Below are positions 8,292-17,975 of a DNA stretch of 64,000 nucleotides, piece by piece; the first letter of the stretch is position 1; the number at the start of each line of letters is the position of its first letter. The notes beneath the pieces were generated by a model that worked only from the letters and a program-made list of their open reading frames with translations, ran no database searches and was not told the DNA's origin. Source of the DNA: Candidatus Nitrosocaldaceae archaeon. GTDB lineage: Archaea; Thermoproteota; Nitrososphaeria; Nitrososphaerales; Nitrosocaldaceae. A program made the position numbers and the translations under genes. The DNA is taken from positions 275,231 through 339,230 of the forward strand of contig BPGC01000001.1 in assembly GCA_026002835.1 (NCBI GenBank), read 5' to 3'.

Positions 8292-9434
8292 ATGAGGAGG
8301 CTATTAACCTCTGAATCGGTAACGGAAGGACATCCAGATAAGGTATGTGATCAGATAGCTGATACTATACTTGATGAGTATCTAAAGCAAGATCCAAACT
8401 CTAGAGTAGCTATAGAATGCTTAACTACTACTGATCTCATGGTTGTAGTAGGAGAGGTTACCAGTAATGGAGAAGTTGATGTAGAGAAGATAGTTAGGAA
8501 CGTTCTAAGAGATATAGGTTATACTAGCAAGGAGATAGGGATAGATTGCAACAGTTGTAAGATAATAACATCGATACATGAACAGAGTCCAGATATAGCA
8601 AGAGGAGTAGTTAAAGAAGAAGATGTCCAAGGAGCAGGAGATCAAGGTTTGATGTTCGGTTATGCTACCAATGAAACTAAAGAGTTGATGCCTTTACCTA
8701 TCACATTAGCGCATAAACTCACAATGCGTTTAAGCGAGGTTAGAAAGAAGAAGATCCTTGATTGGGTAAGACCAGATGGCAAATCACAAGTTACAGTAGA
8801 GTATGATAATGGAAAGCCAAAGAGTGTAACTAGTATAGTTATATCAACACAGCATGATCCAGATGTAGATTATGATACAATAAAAGAACATGTAATAAAA
8901 GATGTTATAGAACCTATATGCAATGATTATATAACTGCTAATACAAAATATTACATAAACCCAACTGGAAGATTTGTAATAGGAGGTCCAGCTGGAGATT
9001 CTGGATTAACTGGAAGGAAGATAATAGTAGATACATATGGAGGAGTAGGAAGCCATGGAGGAGGAGCATTCTCTGGCAAAGATCCAAGTAAGGTTGATAG
9101 ATCAGCATCATATATGGCTAGATATGTAGCAAAGAACATAGTTGCAGCAGGATTAGCAGATAAATGTGAATTACAAGTAGCATATGCTATTGGAGTAGCA
9201 GAGCCAATATCATTAACTGTTAATACATTCAATACTGGCAAGATATCAGATGAAGCGGTAGAAGATCTAATAATGAAGAACTTTGATCTAAGACCAGCTG
9301 CTATAATAAGAACATTAAAGTTAAAGAGACCTATATATAGAAAGACATCAGTATATGGACATTTTGGAAGGAATGAGCCAGAGTTTACATGGGAGTATAC
9401 GGATAAAGCAGATATACTAAAGAGCAGTATCTGA
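8292..9434 (+). CDS. metK: S-adenosylmethionine synthetase, bacterial/eukaryotic type
   Basis: Makes S-adenosylmethionine from methionine and ATP. It carries the classical MetK motifs: [19 protein letters not shown] at the N-terminus, the [12 protein letters not shown] hexapeptide region near residue 115, and [16 protein letters not shown] near 255. The 380-residue length is standard for this family. This is not the separate archaeal methionine adenosyltransferase family (COG1812), which lacks these motifs, so the gene looks bacterial in origin. The ATG at 8292 is chosen over an in-frame TTG at 8283 because it gives the canonical N-terminus. Confidence 0.95.
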   Translation: MRRLLTSESVTEGHPDKVCDQIADTILDEYLKQDPNSRVAIECLTTTDLMVVVGEVTSNGEVDVEKIVRNVLRDIGYTSKEIGIDCNSCKIITSIHEQSPDIARGVVKEEDVQGAGDQGLMFGYATNETKELMPLPITLAHKLTMRLSEVRKKKILDWVRPDGKSQVTVEYDNGKPKSVTSIVISTQHDPDVDYDTIKEHVIKDVIEPICNDYITANTKYYINPTGRFVIGGPAGDSGLTGRKIIVDTYGGVGSHGGGAFSGKDPSKVDRSASYMARYVAKNIVAAGLADKCELQVAYAIGVAEPISLTVNTFNTGKISDEAVEDLIMKNFDLRPAAIIRTLKLKRPIYRKTSVYGHFGRNEPEFTWEYTDKADILKSSI

Positions 9435-9438
9435 ACTG

Positions 9439-10287
9439 TTAGGATGTAATATATTCTAGAGCCTTATCTAGGCTATACTCTATCTTATATTTTCTATTAA
9501 AATATCTTATAATATTCCTTAAATCTCTCTCTAACAATAATCTTGCATCTTTATGCTCAATGCTTATAGCCTGAGGAAAATCTATAAGCCATATACCTTT
9601 ACCATCATATAATATATTATACTCGCTTAGATCTGCACTTATAACTCCTAATCTATATGCTTTCTTTATCTCATCTAATATCAATCTTAATACAAATTCA
9701 GGCTTATCTAACTTTATATATGATAATCTGTATCCTTCGATAAATTGCATGACTATAACATGCTTTACATTTGCAATAGGTTTTGGAACCTTACAATGCA
9801 TGTATAATCTATTCAATACATTAAACTCATTCTTAGCAGCTTCGATATTTACTATTAACCAATTATGAGCTTCTTTAAACCCTCGCTTCCTAAGGTCTCT
9901 GAAACTGATCCTTCCTATCCTAAAGAATTTTACCGCTACTCTTTCATTATTGCTAATACCTTCAAAGACATCAGATTCCTTGCCTATGCCTATAGCTCTT
10001 CCTAAACCTTGGATTATATCTTTATCTGCAAGTATCTTTAATGCTATTGCATCCAATCCTGCAGTTAACAATACGTAACCTTTTTCCTCTTTGAATACCA
10101 GCTTTTTCTCATTTAGTTTAGATAAAGCAAACCTAACTCTATCTATGTGCATCTTACCCTTCTCGCTCAATATATACTCATCAACAACTTTGTAATCATA
10201 GATCAGTTGTGAAAATATATTTAATGCTTTAACCTCTTCTCTGCTCAAACCTTTTATTACTTTAGCAGCTATCTCAGCAGATGACAT
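9439..10287 (-). CDS. RIO-type protein kinase Rio2
   Basis: An atypical kinase/ATPase involved in small-subunit ribosome maturation. The first 90 residues form the winged-helix domain typical of Rio2 (HIDRVRFALSKLNEKKLV). The kinase part has the nucleotide loop GIGKESDVFEG, VAVKFFRIGR with the lysine, the catalytic loop ISADLSEYNIL and the metal motif LIDFPQAI. The usual HGD of the catalytic loop is ISAD here, keeping the aspartate. It converges with metK with a 4-bp gap and diverges from a THUMP methyltransferase gene across about 32 bp. Confidence 0.9.
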   Translation of the reverse strand: MSSAEIAAKVIKGLSREEVKALNIFSQLIYDYKVVDEYILSEKGKMHIDRVRFALSKLNEKKLVFKEEKGYVLLTAGLDAIALKILADKDIIQGLGRAIGIGKESDVFEGISNNERVAVKFFRIGRISFRDLRKRGFKEAHNWLIVNIEAAKNEFNVLNRLYMHCKVPKPIANVKHVIVMQFIEGYRLSYIKLDKPEFVLRLILDEIKKAYRLGVISADLSEYNILYDGKGIWLIDFPQAISIEHKDARLLLERDLRNIIRYFNRKYKIEYSLDKALEYITS

Positions 10288-10319
10288 GCTTATTATTATC
10301 CAAAAACCAAATTTAGTTC

Positions 10320-11324
10320 ATGCTATATATACTAACCACAAATCCTGGAATAGAGGATATAGTTGAGTTAGAAGTTAGAGAGAAGTTAGACGGAAAAGCA
10401 ATACAGAAATTCTTAGGACTTGCTGGGAGGGTTCTAGTTGATACTAATGAAAGTAAGAGATTATTCAGCTTAAGATCGATCTATCATATAATTAGATATA
10501 TTGATCAATTTGAAATTGATAAGCTAGACGATATTTATGATTATTTAAAAACTATTGAGAACGAAGAGATGAATAATGCAAATAGTTTTAGAGTTACAAG
10601 CAATAGAATAGGAGAGCATAACTTCACATCAATAGATATACAAAGAGTTGCTGGTCAAGCTATAGTAGATAGATATGCTAAGAGAGTAGATCTTGAGAAT
10701 TATGATATTGACATAATATGTGATGTTATAGGCAATAGATGTATAGTTGGTGTAAAATTAACTCGAGAATCTTTACATAAAAGGTATAAGCATAGGTTTG
10801 TTCATCCAGCAGCTATAAAGGCACCATTAGCATATGCTATGCTTAGGCTAGCATCAATAAAGGAAGGTTCATTATTAGATCCATTTTGTGGAGGAGGAAC
10901 TATAGTTATAGAGGGTGCTAGTATTTATGATAAATTAAAGATATATGCTTCAGATATAAATGAGGAATATATAGAGGGTGCTAAGAGGAATGCAGAGGCT
11001 GCGGGAGTTAAGGATCGTATAGAGTTTAGAGTATGTAATGCAGAGGAATTAGATAGATATTATACATCAATAGATGCTATAGTAACAAATCCTCCATATG
11101 GTATAAGGATGGGCAAAAAGGTTAATTTGAAGGAATTATATAAGAATTTCCTAATTGCTGCATCTAAAGTTATTAATAAAGATGGAAGGTTAGTAATAAT
11201 AACAAGAAAAGCAGTAAGTTTTAGAAAACTTGCATTGAATACAAATAAATTTTACCTAGAGCATGAGAGAGTTGTTGAGAGTGGAGATCTATATCCTCAT
11301 ATATTTGTATTAAGAAGGTTATAA
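10320..11324 (+). CDS. THUMP-domain class I RNA methyltransferase (Trm14-like)
   Basis: A SAM-dependent guanine-N2 methyltransferase. An N-terminal THUMP-like RNA-binding region (about residues 1-160, including VGVKLTRESLHKR) precedes a Rossmann methyltransferase with motif I LLDPFCGGGTI near residue 182 and motif IV TNPPYGIRMG near 258. This arrangement fits Trm14, which makes m2G at tRNA position 6, or a related rRNA enzyme; the target is inference. It is the second NPPY-type methyltransferase in the window and sits 30 bp before the cobalamin run. Confidence 0.85.
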   Translation: MLYILTTNPGIEDIVELEVREKLDGKAIQKFLGLAGRVLVDTNESKRLFSLRSIYHIIRYIDQFEIDKLDDIYDYLKTIENEEMNNANSFRVTSNRIGEHNFTSIDIQRVAGQAIVDRYAKRVDLENYDIDIICDVIGNRCIVGVKLTRESLHKRYKHRFVHPAAIKAPLAYAMLRLASIKEGSLLDPFCGGGTIVIEGASIYDKLKIYASDINEEYIEGAKRNAEAAGVKDRIEFRVCNAEELDRYYTSIDAIVTNPPYGIRMGKKVNLKELYKNFLIAASKVINKDGRLVIITRKAVSFRKLALNTNKFYLEHERVVESGDLYPHIFVLRRL

Positions 11325-11353
11325 TAAATATGCATTATTCATAATAATAACAA

Positions 11354-12484
11354 ATGAAGGAATTGACACCAGAAGAGATTGCAGAGAAGAGAAGGTTAGG
11401 ATTACTTAGAACTGGTTATACTACTGGGACATGTGCAACTGCTGCTACAAAGGCAGCTTTGCTAGCATTATTGGATAAGAGATATGATGAGGTTATGGTA
11501 ACACTTCCTAAAGGCAATAAGGTTAAGATCAAGGTTCATAGATGCGAGATAATTGATGAGAATACTGCTGAGGCTAGTGTTATCAAAGATGGAGGAGATG
11601 ATCCAGATGTAACTCATGGCGCTGAGATAGTATCAAGAGTAACTTTGCTAGATGAACCAATAATAGATATCGATGGAGGTAAAGGTGTAGGAAGAGTAAC
11701 AAAACCTGGATTAGGTTTAGAGATAGGAAAGGCTGCAATAAATCCAGTGCCTATGAAGATGATAAGGAATGCTATAAATGAGGTTGTTAATAATAGAGGA
11801 GTTAAAGTTATAATCTCAGTTCCAAATGGTGAAGAGCTTGCTAAAAAGACAGATAACCCTAGATTAGGAATAATTGGTGGTATATCTATTCTAGGAACTA
11901 CTGGGATAGTTATTCCATACTCAACTGGTTCGTTTACTGCTAGTATTAGACAATGTTTAGATGTAGCAAAGGCTATGAATGATCGTATGATAGTATTAAC
12001 TACTGGAGGAAGGAGCGAAGATTTCAGTAAAGCATTGCTAAACCTTCCAGATCATTGCTATATACAGATGGGAGACTTTGCAGCATATGCCATTAGACAA
12101 GCAGCTATAAGAGGTATGAAGAAGGTTATAATTGCTGGATTTATAGGCAAGTTATCAAAGATAGCTATGGGTATAAAACAGACGCATGTAAAAGGTTCTA
12201 AGGTAGATATGAACTTCTTAGCAGATATTGCTAAGGAATTGGATGTTGATGATAAAATAATAGAAGAGATAAAAGGAGCAAATACTGCAAGACATGTATC
12301 TGAGATAGTAATGAAGTATAATATAGATGGATATTTTGATATCATATGCAAATATGTATGTAGAAATATGAGCAAGTATGCTAATAATAGTATTGATGTA
12401 TACTCAATCATGTTCGATTTTGATGGTAAGGTTATAGGTTCATATCCATCATTAGAAAGTATAATAAAATATAAGAGTGTATGA
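11354..12484 (+). CDS. cbiD: Cobalt-precorrin-5B C1-methyltransferase
   Basis: Methylates C1 of the corrin ring in the anaerobic (early cobalt insertion) cobalamin pathway. The family signature LLRTGYTTGTCATAATKAALLAL lies near residue 16. Further marks are KDGGDDPDVTHG, PGLGLEIGKAAINPVP, and STGSFTASIRQCLDVA. The 376-residue length is typical. It is the first gene of a tight four-gene run, overlapping cbiG by 4 bp. Confidence 0.95.
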   Translation: MKELTPEEIAEKRRLGLLRTGYTTGTCATAATKAALLALLDKRYDEVMVTLPKGNKVKIKVHRCEIIDENTAEASVIKDGGDDPDVTHGAEIVSRVTLLDEPIIDIDGGKGVGRVTKPGLGLEIGKAAINPVPMKMIRNAINEVVNNRGVKVIISVPNGEELAKKTDNPRLGIIGGISILGTTGIVIPYSTGSFTASIRQCLDVAKAMNDRMIVLTTGGRSEDFSKALLNLPDHCYIQMGDFAAYAIRQAAIRGMKKVIIAGFIGKLSKIAMGIKQTHVKGSKVDMNFLADIAKELDVDDKIIEEIKGANTARHVSEIVMKYNIDGYFDIICKYVCRNMSKYANNSIDVYSIMFDFDGKVIGSYPSLESIIKYKSV

Positions 12485-13548
12485 TTGCTAAAGTAGCATT
12501 GAAGATAGCGGTTATAGCGATAACAAAGAATGGTAAAGATATAGCGAGGAAGATCAAGAATAGGATAGAATGTGATATCTTTATGCCAGTAAAATTCAAA
12601 GATGATAATGATATAATATATTATGAAGAACCTACTCCATTGATGATAAGCAGATTATTCAAATCTTACAATGCATTAGTTTGCATATTCTCATTAGGTG
12701 CAGTAATAAGGATGGTATCTAACCATTTGAAAGATAAGAAGAGCGATCCAGCAGTAGTTGTTATCGATGATAAAGCCAACTTTGTGATAAGTGCGTTATC
12801 TGGTCATTTAGGAGGAGCAAACGCATTGACAAGGCTACTAGCAAATATATTAAATTCAATTCCAGTGATAACTACTGCAGCTGATGTTAATGAGACTATT
12901 GCTGTTGATCTACTTGGTAAAGAGTTCAATTGGGAGATCGATGATGATAAAAATATCACAATGGTTAGTGCTAATATGGTTAATAACGAACCTATTGGCA
13001 TTTATCAAGATGCTGGAGAAAAGAATTGGTGGAATAAAGAGTTACCAAAGAATGTTCATATCTTTAACTCATTAGATGAATTAAGAGATTCAGCATGTAA
13101 ATCATATCTTATAATAACAGATAAGATAATAGATAATGATTTAATGGATAAAGCTGTAGTGTATAGACCGAAGAGCCTAGTTGTTGGAATAGGTTTGCAT
13201 TACAATACAAGTAAAGAAGATATTAGTAAAGGTATTAAAGATACGTTTGCTAAATATAATTTAGCACTAAAATCTATAAGATTGTTAGCAACTATAGATA
13301 AAGGTATTAAAGTAAAAGGTTTGGAAGAGTATGCTAAAGAGCATAATCTAGAGATAAAATATTTTAGTAAAGAAGAGTTAGCAAAGGTTCAAGTTCCTAA
13401 TCCTTCTGAGATAGTAAAAAAGTATGAAAAGACTGCTAGTGTTTCAGAGGCTGCTGCTATTTTAGCAAGTAATGGTAAATTAGTTGTAGAAAAACAAAAG
13501 TATCCGCCAAATCTAACTATTGCAGTAGCGAGGGTTAATTATGAATAG
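12481..13548 (+). CDS. cbiG: Cobalt-precorrin-5A hydrolase
   Basis: Opens the delta-lactone of cobalt-precorrin-5A, releasing acetaldehyde, one step before the reaction of CbiD. The N-terminal domain has VCIFSLGAVIRMV and SALSGHLGGANALT, and the C-terminal domain has VVGIGLHYNTSKEDI and the ending PPNLTIAVARVNYE, all CbiG marks. It overlaps cbiD by 4 bp and cbiX by 8 bp. Confidence 0.93.
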   Translation: MIAKVALKIAVIAITKNGKDIARKIKNRIECDIFMPVKFKDDNDIIYYEEPTPLMISRLFKSYNALVCIFSLGAVIRMVSNHLKDKKSDPAVVVIDDKANFVISALSGHLGGANALTRLLANILNSIPVITTAADVNETIAVDLLGKEFNWEIDDDKNITMVSANMVNNEPIGIYQDAGEKNWWNKELPKNVHIFNSLDELRDSACKSYLIITDKIIDNDLMDKAVVYRPKSLVVGIGLHYNTSKEDISKGIKDTFAKYNLALKSIRLLATIDKGIKVKGLEEYAKEHNLEIKYFSKEELAKVQVPNPSEIVKKYEKTASVSEAAAILASNGKLVVEKQKYPPNLTIAVARVNYE

Positions 13549-14263
13549 TTTATTATTAATAGATAGAGGTAGTAGAGAGAAAGAGGTTAGAGATGAGCTA
13601 GAAGATTTATGCTCATTAATAAAGAGTATTAGCAGTTATGATATAGTTAGATACTGTTTCTTGGAAGTTGTCCCTCCTTATATAAAAGAAGGTATAGAGA
13701 GTTGCTCATCTAACATAACAATAGTCCCATATTTCTTATATCCAGGTATGAAATTAAAGTTAGCTATACTCAATAGCAAAGAGATTGCTGAAGCGAAGAA
13801 TCTTAATTATAAGATTGCTGATTGTTTACATTATCATCCTAATCTAGCGAAGATAGTTATGAAGAGGATAGAGGAAAGTAAAGCAAAAAATGGTATAATG
13901 TTAGATAATAAAGAGTGTGATCTATTATTAATAGGTCATGGTAGTAGTGATGTAGATGCTAGATTAGCATTTGAAGAGATATATGATGGGGTTAGAGACA
14001 ATTTCAGGAATGCAGAATATGCATTTTTAGAATTGGATAAACCAGATATAAAAGATGGTATAAATAGATTATTGAAAGACAATCCTAAAACATTGATTAT
14101 AATGCCATACTTTCTTCATAGAGGTGCTCATGTCAAACATGATATACATGAAGATATCAATGCTGCTATAAAAGATGCTAATGCTAAGATAATAATAACT
14201 GAACATCTAGGAGTTAGTAGAGAGATGGCTGAGATAGTATTAGATAAGGCGAGAGAAGCATGA
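13541..14263 (+). CDS. cbiX: CbiX-like cobaltochelatase, two-domain form with a degenerate first half
   Basis: Two tandem CbiX repeats. CbiX inserts cobalt into sirohydrochlorin at the start of the anaerobic branch. The C-terminal repeat keeps the expected histidines: LLLIGHGSSDVDA near residue 130 and YFLHRGAHVKHDI near 190. In the N-terminal repeat both are gone: LLLIDRGSRE has D in place of the chelating H, and PYFLYPGMKLKL lacks the second. So only the C-terminal half looks catalytic. The neighbours CbiG and CbiC support a cobalamin role. The stop overlaps cbiC by 4 bp. Confidence 0.8.
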   Translation: MNSLLLIDRGSREKEVRDELEDLCSLIKSISSYDIVRYCFLEVVPPYIKEGIESCSSNITIVPYFLYPGMKLKLAILNSKEIAEAKNLNYKIADCLHYHPNLAKIVMKRIEESKAKNGIMLDNKECDLLLIGHGSSDVDARLAFEEIYDGVRDNFRNAEYAFLELDKPDIKDGINRLLKDNPKTLIIMPYFLHRGAHVKHDIHEDINAAIKDANAKIIITEHLGVSREMAEIVLDKAREA

Positions 14264-14886
14264 AGGGAAGTAAGATCGAAGAAGATAGTATGAGGATTAT
14301 TGAGGAAGAGATCGGAGAGTTAAAGAATAACTACAAACCTAAAGAATGGATTATCGTCAGAAGAGTAATTCATACAACTGCTGATTATGATTTTGCTGAT
14401 AAGAATAGACTAGTATTCAATAATGCTATCGATGCGGCTTTCAAAGCTATAGATACTAGATGTAATATAGTCTGTGATACAGATATAGTCTATGCTGGAT
14501 TGAATAAGAAGAATCTTAATAATCTAGGGTTGAGATGCATATCTAGGATATCTGATGAAGATGTAATAAGAGAGGCTAAGAAGAGTAATAAGACAAGAGC
14601 AGAGACAGCAATGAGACTATCTGCAAATGAGATTAGAGATAGTATAGTTGCTATAGGAAATGCTCCAACTGCATTATTGGAGGTATTAAGATTAATAGAT
14701 GAAGGTATCAAACCTGCATTAATAGTTGCTGTTCCAGTAGGGTTTGTGAATGCTAAAGAATCTAAAGATATGCTAATGCAATACAATATACCATACATTA
14801 CAAATATTGGTAGAAAAGGAGGTAGCACAGTAGCATCTGCTATATTGAATGCGTTGATGTTATTATACATCAAGGATAGACTCTAG
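14260..14886 (+). CDS. cbiC: Cobalt-precorrin-8 methylmutase
   Basis: Moves the methyl group from C11 to C12, giving cobyrinate. Visible marks are VRRVIHTTADYDF with the catalytic histidine, CDTDIVYAGLN, AIGNAPTALLEVL, and PALIVAVPVGFVNAKESK. The 208-residue length is normal. It is last in the cbiD-cbiG-cbiX-cbiC run and overlaps the convergent asnS gene by 17 bp. Confidence 0.93.
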   Translation: MKGSKIEEDSMRIIEEEIGELKNNYKPKEWIIVRRVIHTTADYDFADKNRLVFNNAIDAAFKAIDTRCNIVCDTDIVYAGLNKKNLNNLGLRCISRISDEDVIREAKKSNKTRAETAMRLSANEIRDSIVAIGNAPTALLEVLRLIDEGIKPALIVAVPVGFVNAKESKDMLMQYNIPYITNIGRKGGSTVASAILNALMLLYIKDRL

Positions 14887-16138
14887 TTATTGTTCTAGGG
14901 AATAATGATGCTGCTCTTATATGCTTCAGATTACAGATCCATCTAACGCTTCTCTCGACTCCAATACCAAAACCAGAATGAGGAGGCATTCCATACTTTC
15001 TAAGATCTAGATACCATCTAAATGACTCTAGAGGAAGATTGTATGCTTTTATCCTTTCTAATAATGTATTATAATCATGTATTCTCTGTCCACCAGTTGC
15101 TATCTCTCCAAAGCCATCAGGAGCAAGAAGATCTGCTGATAAAGTTATACCATTATTACTCATATGATAAAAACTTCTAGCACTCAAAGGATAATCAGTT
15201 ATGAAGAATGGGTTATCAAACTCTTTACTAATTATTCTTTCTGCCTCGGTTGGTATATCTTCTCCATACTCGAAATTTATATTATGCTTCAAGGCTATCT
15301 CTCTAGCCTCATCATACTTTATCCTTGGAAATGGTTTCTCTGGAACTCTAAACTTTCTCTCTAACAATGATAACTCATATGATCTATTCTCTGCTATCTT
15401 ATTACATACAAATGTTAGCATATCTTCTTGTAATCTAATATTATCCTCTTGTGTATTAAATGCTACCTCTGCTTCTATCATTACAAACTCTGTAAGATGC
15501 TTTGCTGTCTTGGACTTTTCTGCTCTAAATGCTGGTTGAACTACAAATACTTTCCCAAATGCACATATAGCTGCTTCTTCGTACAATTGAGCACTCTGAC
15601 TCAGATATGCTTTTTTACCAAAATAATTCAATTCAAATAATGTTGCTCCACCTTCTACTGCAGTTCCTACTATTGATGGAGCACTAATAAATGTGAAATT
15701 ATTCCTATTAAAGAATTCTATAGATGCTGTTATAAACTCTGACCTTATCTTAAGGATCGAACTTGCCTTCTTACCTCTAATTGATAAATGTCTATTATCA
15801 TATAAGAACTTGCTAGATTTAGCAGCGCTCTTTGTTATAGGCCATTCTTCAGCAGCTGCTATAACCTTAAACTCTTTAACCAAAACCTCTCTACCATTAG
15901 GTGCTCTAGGATCTATCCTTAATACTCCTTTAACTTCTATAGCTGATTCAAGATTAGTTTTCTCCATCAATTTTAAAGAGTCTGATTCTGTAAAATTCTT
16001 CTTACCTACTAACTGTATATAGCCAGTTCCATCTCTTAACAATATGAATGTTAAAGAACCCATACTACTCTTATTTGCTATCCATCCTCTTAATTCAACC
16101 TCTCCCTCTTCTTTAGTAAAGAGTTCTTTTACATTCAT
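14870..16138 (-). CDS. asnS: Asparaginyl-tRNA synthetase
   Basis: Charges tRNA-Asn with asparagine; class IIb synthetase. An N-terminal OB fold (residues 1-100, VELRGWIANKSSMGSLTFILLRDG) is followed by the catalytic domain with GGATLFELNYFGKKAYLSQS, PAFRAEKSKTAKHLTEF (motif 2) and PHSGFGIGVERSVRW (motif 3). The GGATLF plus AYLSQS combination and 422-residue length mark AsnRS rather than AspRS. Direct charging needs free asparagine, which is notable because the only asparagine synthetase gene seen in the window is a pseudogene. Confidence 0.92.
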   Translation of the reverse strand: MNVKELFTKEEGEVELRGWIANKSSMGSLTFILLRDGTGYIQLVGKKNFTESDSLKLMEKTNLESAIEVKGVLRIDPRAPNGREVLVKEFKVIAAAEEWPITKSAAKSSKFLYDNRHLSIRGKKASSILKIRSEFITASIEFFNRNNFTFISAPSIVGTAVEGGATLFELNYFGKKAYLSQSAQLYEEAAICAFGKVFVVQPAFRAEKSKTAKHLTEFVMIEAEVAFNTQEDNIRLQEDMLTFVCNKIAENRSYELSLLERKFRVPEKPFPRIKYDEAREIALKHNINFEYGEDIPTEAERIISKEFDNPFFITDYPLSARSFYHMSNNGITLSADLLAPDGFGEIATGGQRIHDYNTLLERIKAYNLPLESFRWYLDLRKYGMPPHSGFGIGVERSVRWICNLKHIRAASLFPRTITRVYP

Positions 16139-16205
16139 GCTATAAACAATGTTAGCAGATTAATATTTAGTTTTACATAACAATAAATTAGAGTTTTAGA
16201 GTATA

Positions 16206-17600
16206 ATGTTCATGGATAAGATTAGAACGATAAATCCAGCAACTGAAGAGTTGATAGAAGAGTATGAACAAGCTAGCATAGAAGAAGTTAAAGATAAAGT
16301 TAGGAGAGCGAAAGAAGCATTCAAGGAATGGAGGAGAGATATTCACAAAAGAGCTGATTATCTATACGAGTTTGCTAGAGTATTAAGAGAAAGAAAAGAA
16401 GAATTAGCAAGGTTAGCAACAATAGAGATGGGTAAGGTTATAAAAGAGGCAAGATCTGAAGTTGAGAAATGTGCTTGGGTGTCTGAGTTCTTTGCTGATA
16501 ATACAGAAGCATTTCTGCATGAAGAAGTTATAAATACTGATGCTAGAAAGAGCATAGTTAGGTTTGAACCATTAGGAGTTATTGGTAGTATAATGCCATG
16601 GAACTTTCCTTATTGGCAAGCTATAAGGTTTGCCGCTCCATCTCTTATGGCTGGTAATACTATAATCCTAAAACCAGCCAGTTTAACACCAGCATGTGGG
16701 TTAAAGATTAAGGAGATATTTGAAGAGATCGGTGCAAAAGATATCTTTAATACAGTTATAGGCAGATCTAACGTTGCTAATGCTTTGATTGATGCTGATA
16801 CAGATGGTATAACATTTACTGGTAGTGTTAATGCTGGAGGTAAAGTAGCAAGTAGAGCGACTAGTCATGTTAAGAAGTGTGTATTAGAGTTAGGAGGTTC
16901 AGATCCATTTATAGTATGCGAAGATGCTGATATAGATAAAGCTGCTAATGGAGCAGTTAAAGGAAGGTTCATAAATAATGGTCAGAGTTGTATTGCATCT
17001 AAGAGATTCTTAGTTGTTAAAAGTGTAGCAGATGAATTTATAGAAAAGTTTGTTAGTAATGCAGAAAAGTTAAGAGTTGGAGATCCGTTATCAGATCAAA
17101 CAGATCTAGGACCGTTATCAAGTCAAGATGCTTTAGAGAATATAGAAGATATAGTTGCAGATACTGTAAAGAACGGAGGAGAGATACTTACTGGAGGAGA
17201 GAGGGTAGGAAGTAAAGGATACTTCTATAAACCAACTCTTATAACGAATATCAATCCTAAGATGAGAATATTTAGAGAAGAGGTATTCGGTCCAGTAGCA
17301 CCTATAATGGTAGTTGAGGATGAGAAAGAAGCTATAAAATTTGCAAATGATTCAGATTTTGGTTTAGGCGCTAGCATATGGACTAGAGATCTAGATAAAG
17401 CTGAGAGATTATCAAGAGAGATAGAGAGTGGAATGGTTACTATTAATAATGTAGTTGTATCAGATCCTAGAGTGCCATTTGGAGGAGTTAAGAAGAGTGG
17501 TTTTGGAAGAGAGTTATCTAGATATGGATTGTTAGAGTTTGTTAATATAAAGAATGTTAGATTCTACGATGAATTGATACATCATCATCACGTAGAATAA
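16206..17600 (+). CDS. NAD(P)-dependent aldehyde dehydrogenase, probably succinate-semialdehyde dehydrogenase
   Basis: Oxidises an aldehyde to the acid. It has the ALDH marks MPWNFPYWQAI, LELGGSDPFIV with the general-base glutamate, GQSCIASKRF with the catalytic cysteine, and REEVFGPVAPI. The 464-residue size and sequence resemble archaeal succinate-semialdehyde dehydrogenases, but substrate cannot be fixed from sequence. The protein ends in a natural tract of four histidines. A second ATG two codons in is an equally good start. The next gene on the same strand, the AbrB protein, has its own TATA box. Confidence 0.85.
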   Translation: MFMDKIRTINPATEELIEEYEQASIEEVKDKVRRAKEAFKEWRRDIHKRADYLYEFARVLRERKEELARLATIEMGKVIKEARSEVEKCAWVSEFFADNTEAFLHEEVINTDARKSIVRFEPLGVIGSIMPWNFPYWQAIRFAAPSLMAGNTIILKPASLTPACGLKIKEIFEEIGAKDIFNTVIGRSNVANALIDADTDGITFTGSVNAGGKVASRATSHVKKCVLELGGSDPFIVCEDADIDKAANGAVKGRFINNGQSCIASKRFLVVKSVADEFIEKFVSNAEKLRVGDPLSDQTDLGPLSSQDALENIEDIVADTVKNGGEILTGGERVGSKGYFYKPTLITNINPKMRIFREEVFGPVAPIMVVEDEKEAIKFANDSDFGLGASIWTRDLDKAERLSREIESGMVTINNVVVSDPRVPFGGVKKSGFGRELSRYGLLEFVNIKNVRFYDELIHHHHVE

Positions 17601-17617
17601 ACTTTTTATTTTTAAGA

Positions 17618-17629
17618 TTTATATAAATA
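17618..17629 (+). promoter_or_regulatory. TATA box for the AbrB-domain gene
   Basis: TTTATATAAATA centred about 26 nt before the AbrB-domain start codon. The spacing suggests a leaderless transcript independent of the upstream aldehyde dehydrogenase gene. Confidence 0.5.
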
Positions 17630-17647
17630 ATCGATGCAAGTTACTCA

Positions 17648-17914
17648 ATGGATAATGAGAATATAGAGAGCATGCTTAAAAAATATGCAGAAGCGCAATC
17701 TGAGTTCTTGAAACAGATGAGTAATATACAAATGAGCACGATGCAAAACTTCATCTCTACTCTACAAACCTTAACACAATATAGTGCTGTATTCAAAGCT
17801 ACTGTACAAAGTAATGGTAGGATAACAATACCAGAAGCTGAGAGAGAAGCTTTAGGAATAAGTGAAGGCGATCTAGTTCAAGTTATAATAGTACCCTTAG
17901 GAAAGAAGAAATAA
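17648..17914 (+). CDS. AbrB/SpoVT-domain protein with a phasin-like N-terminal helix
   Basis: Two parts are visible in 88 residues. Residues 1-45 are a predicted helix rich in Q, M, T and F (AQSEFLKQMSNIQMSTMQNF), amphipathic in the way of phasins that coat PHA granules. Residues 48-85 form a swapped-hairpin AbrB domain (FKATVQSNGRITIPEAEREALGISEGDLVQVIIV). Haloarchaeal PHA loci encode a separate phasin and an AbrB-type regulator. Here one small protein may combine granule binding with DNA binding; this is inference from the nearby phaE-phaC genes. Confidence 0.75.
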   Translation: MDNENIESMLKKYAEAQSEFLKQMSNIQMSTMQNFISTLQTLTQYSAVFKATVQSNGRITIPEAEREALGISEGDLVQVIIVPLGKKK

Positions 17915-17975
17915 GAGATAATAAAATATAAAATTGTACAACAAATTTATTAACCATTATTAATATAATATTATT

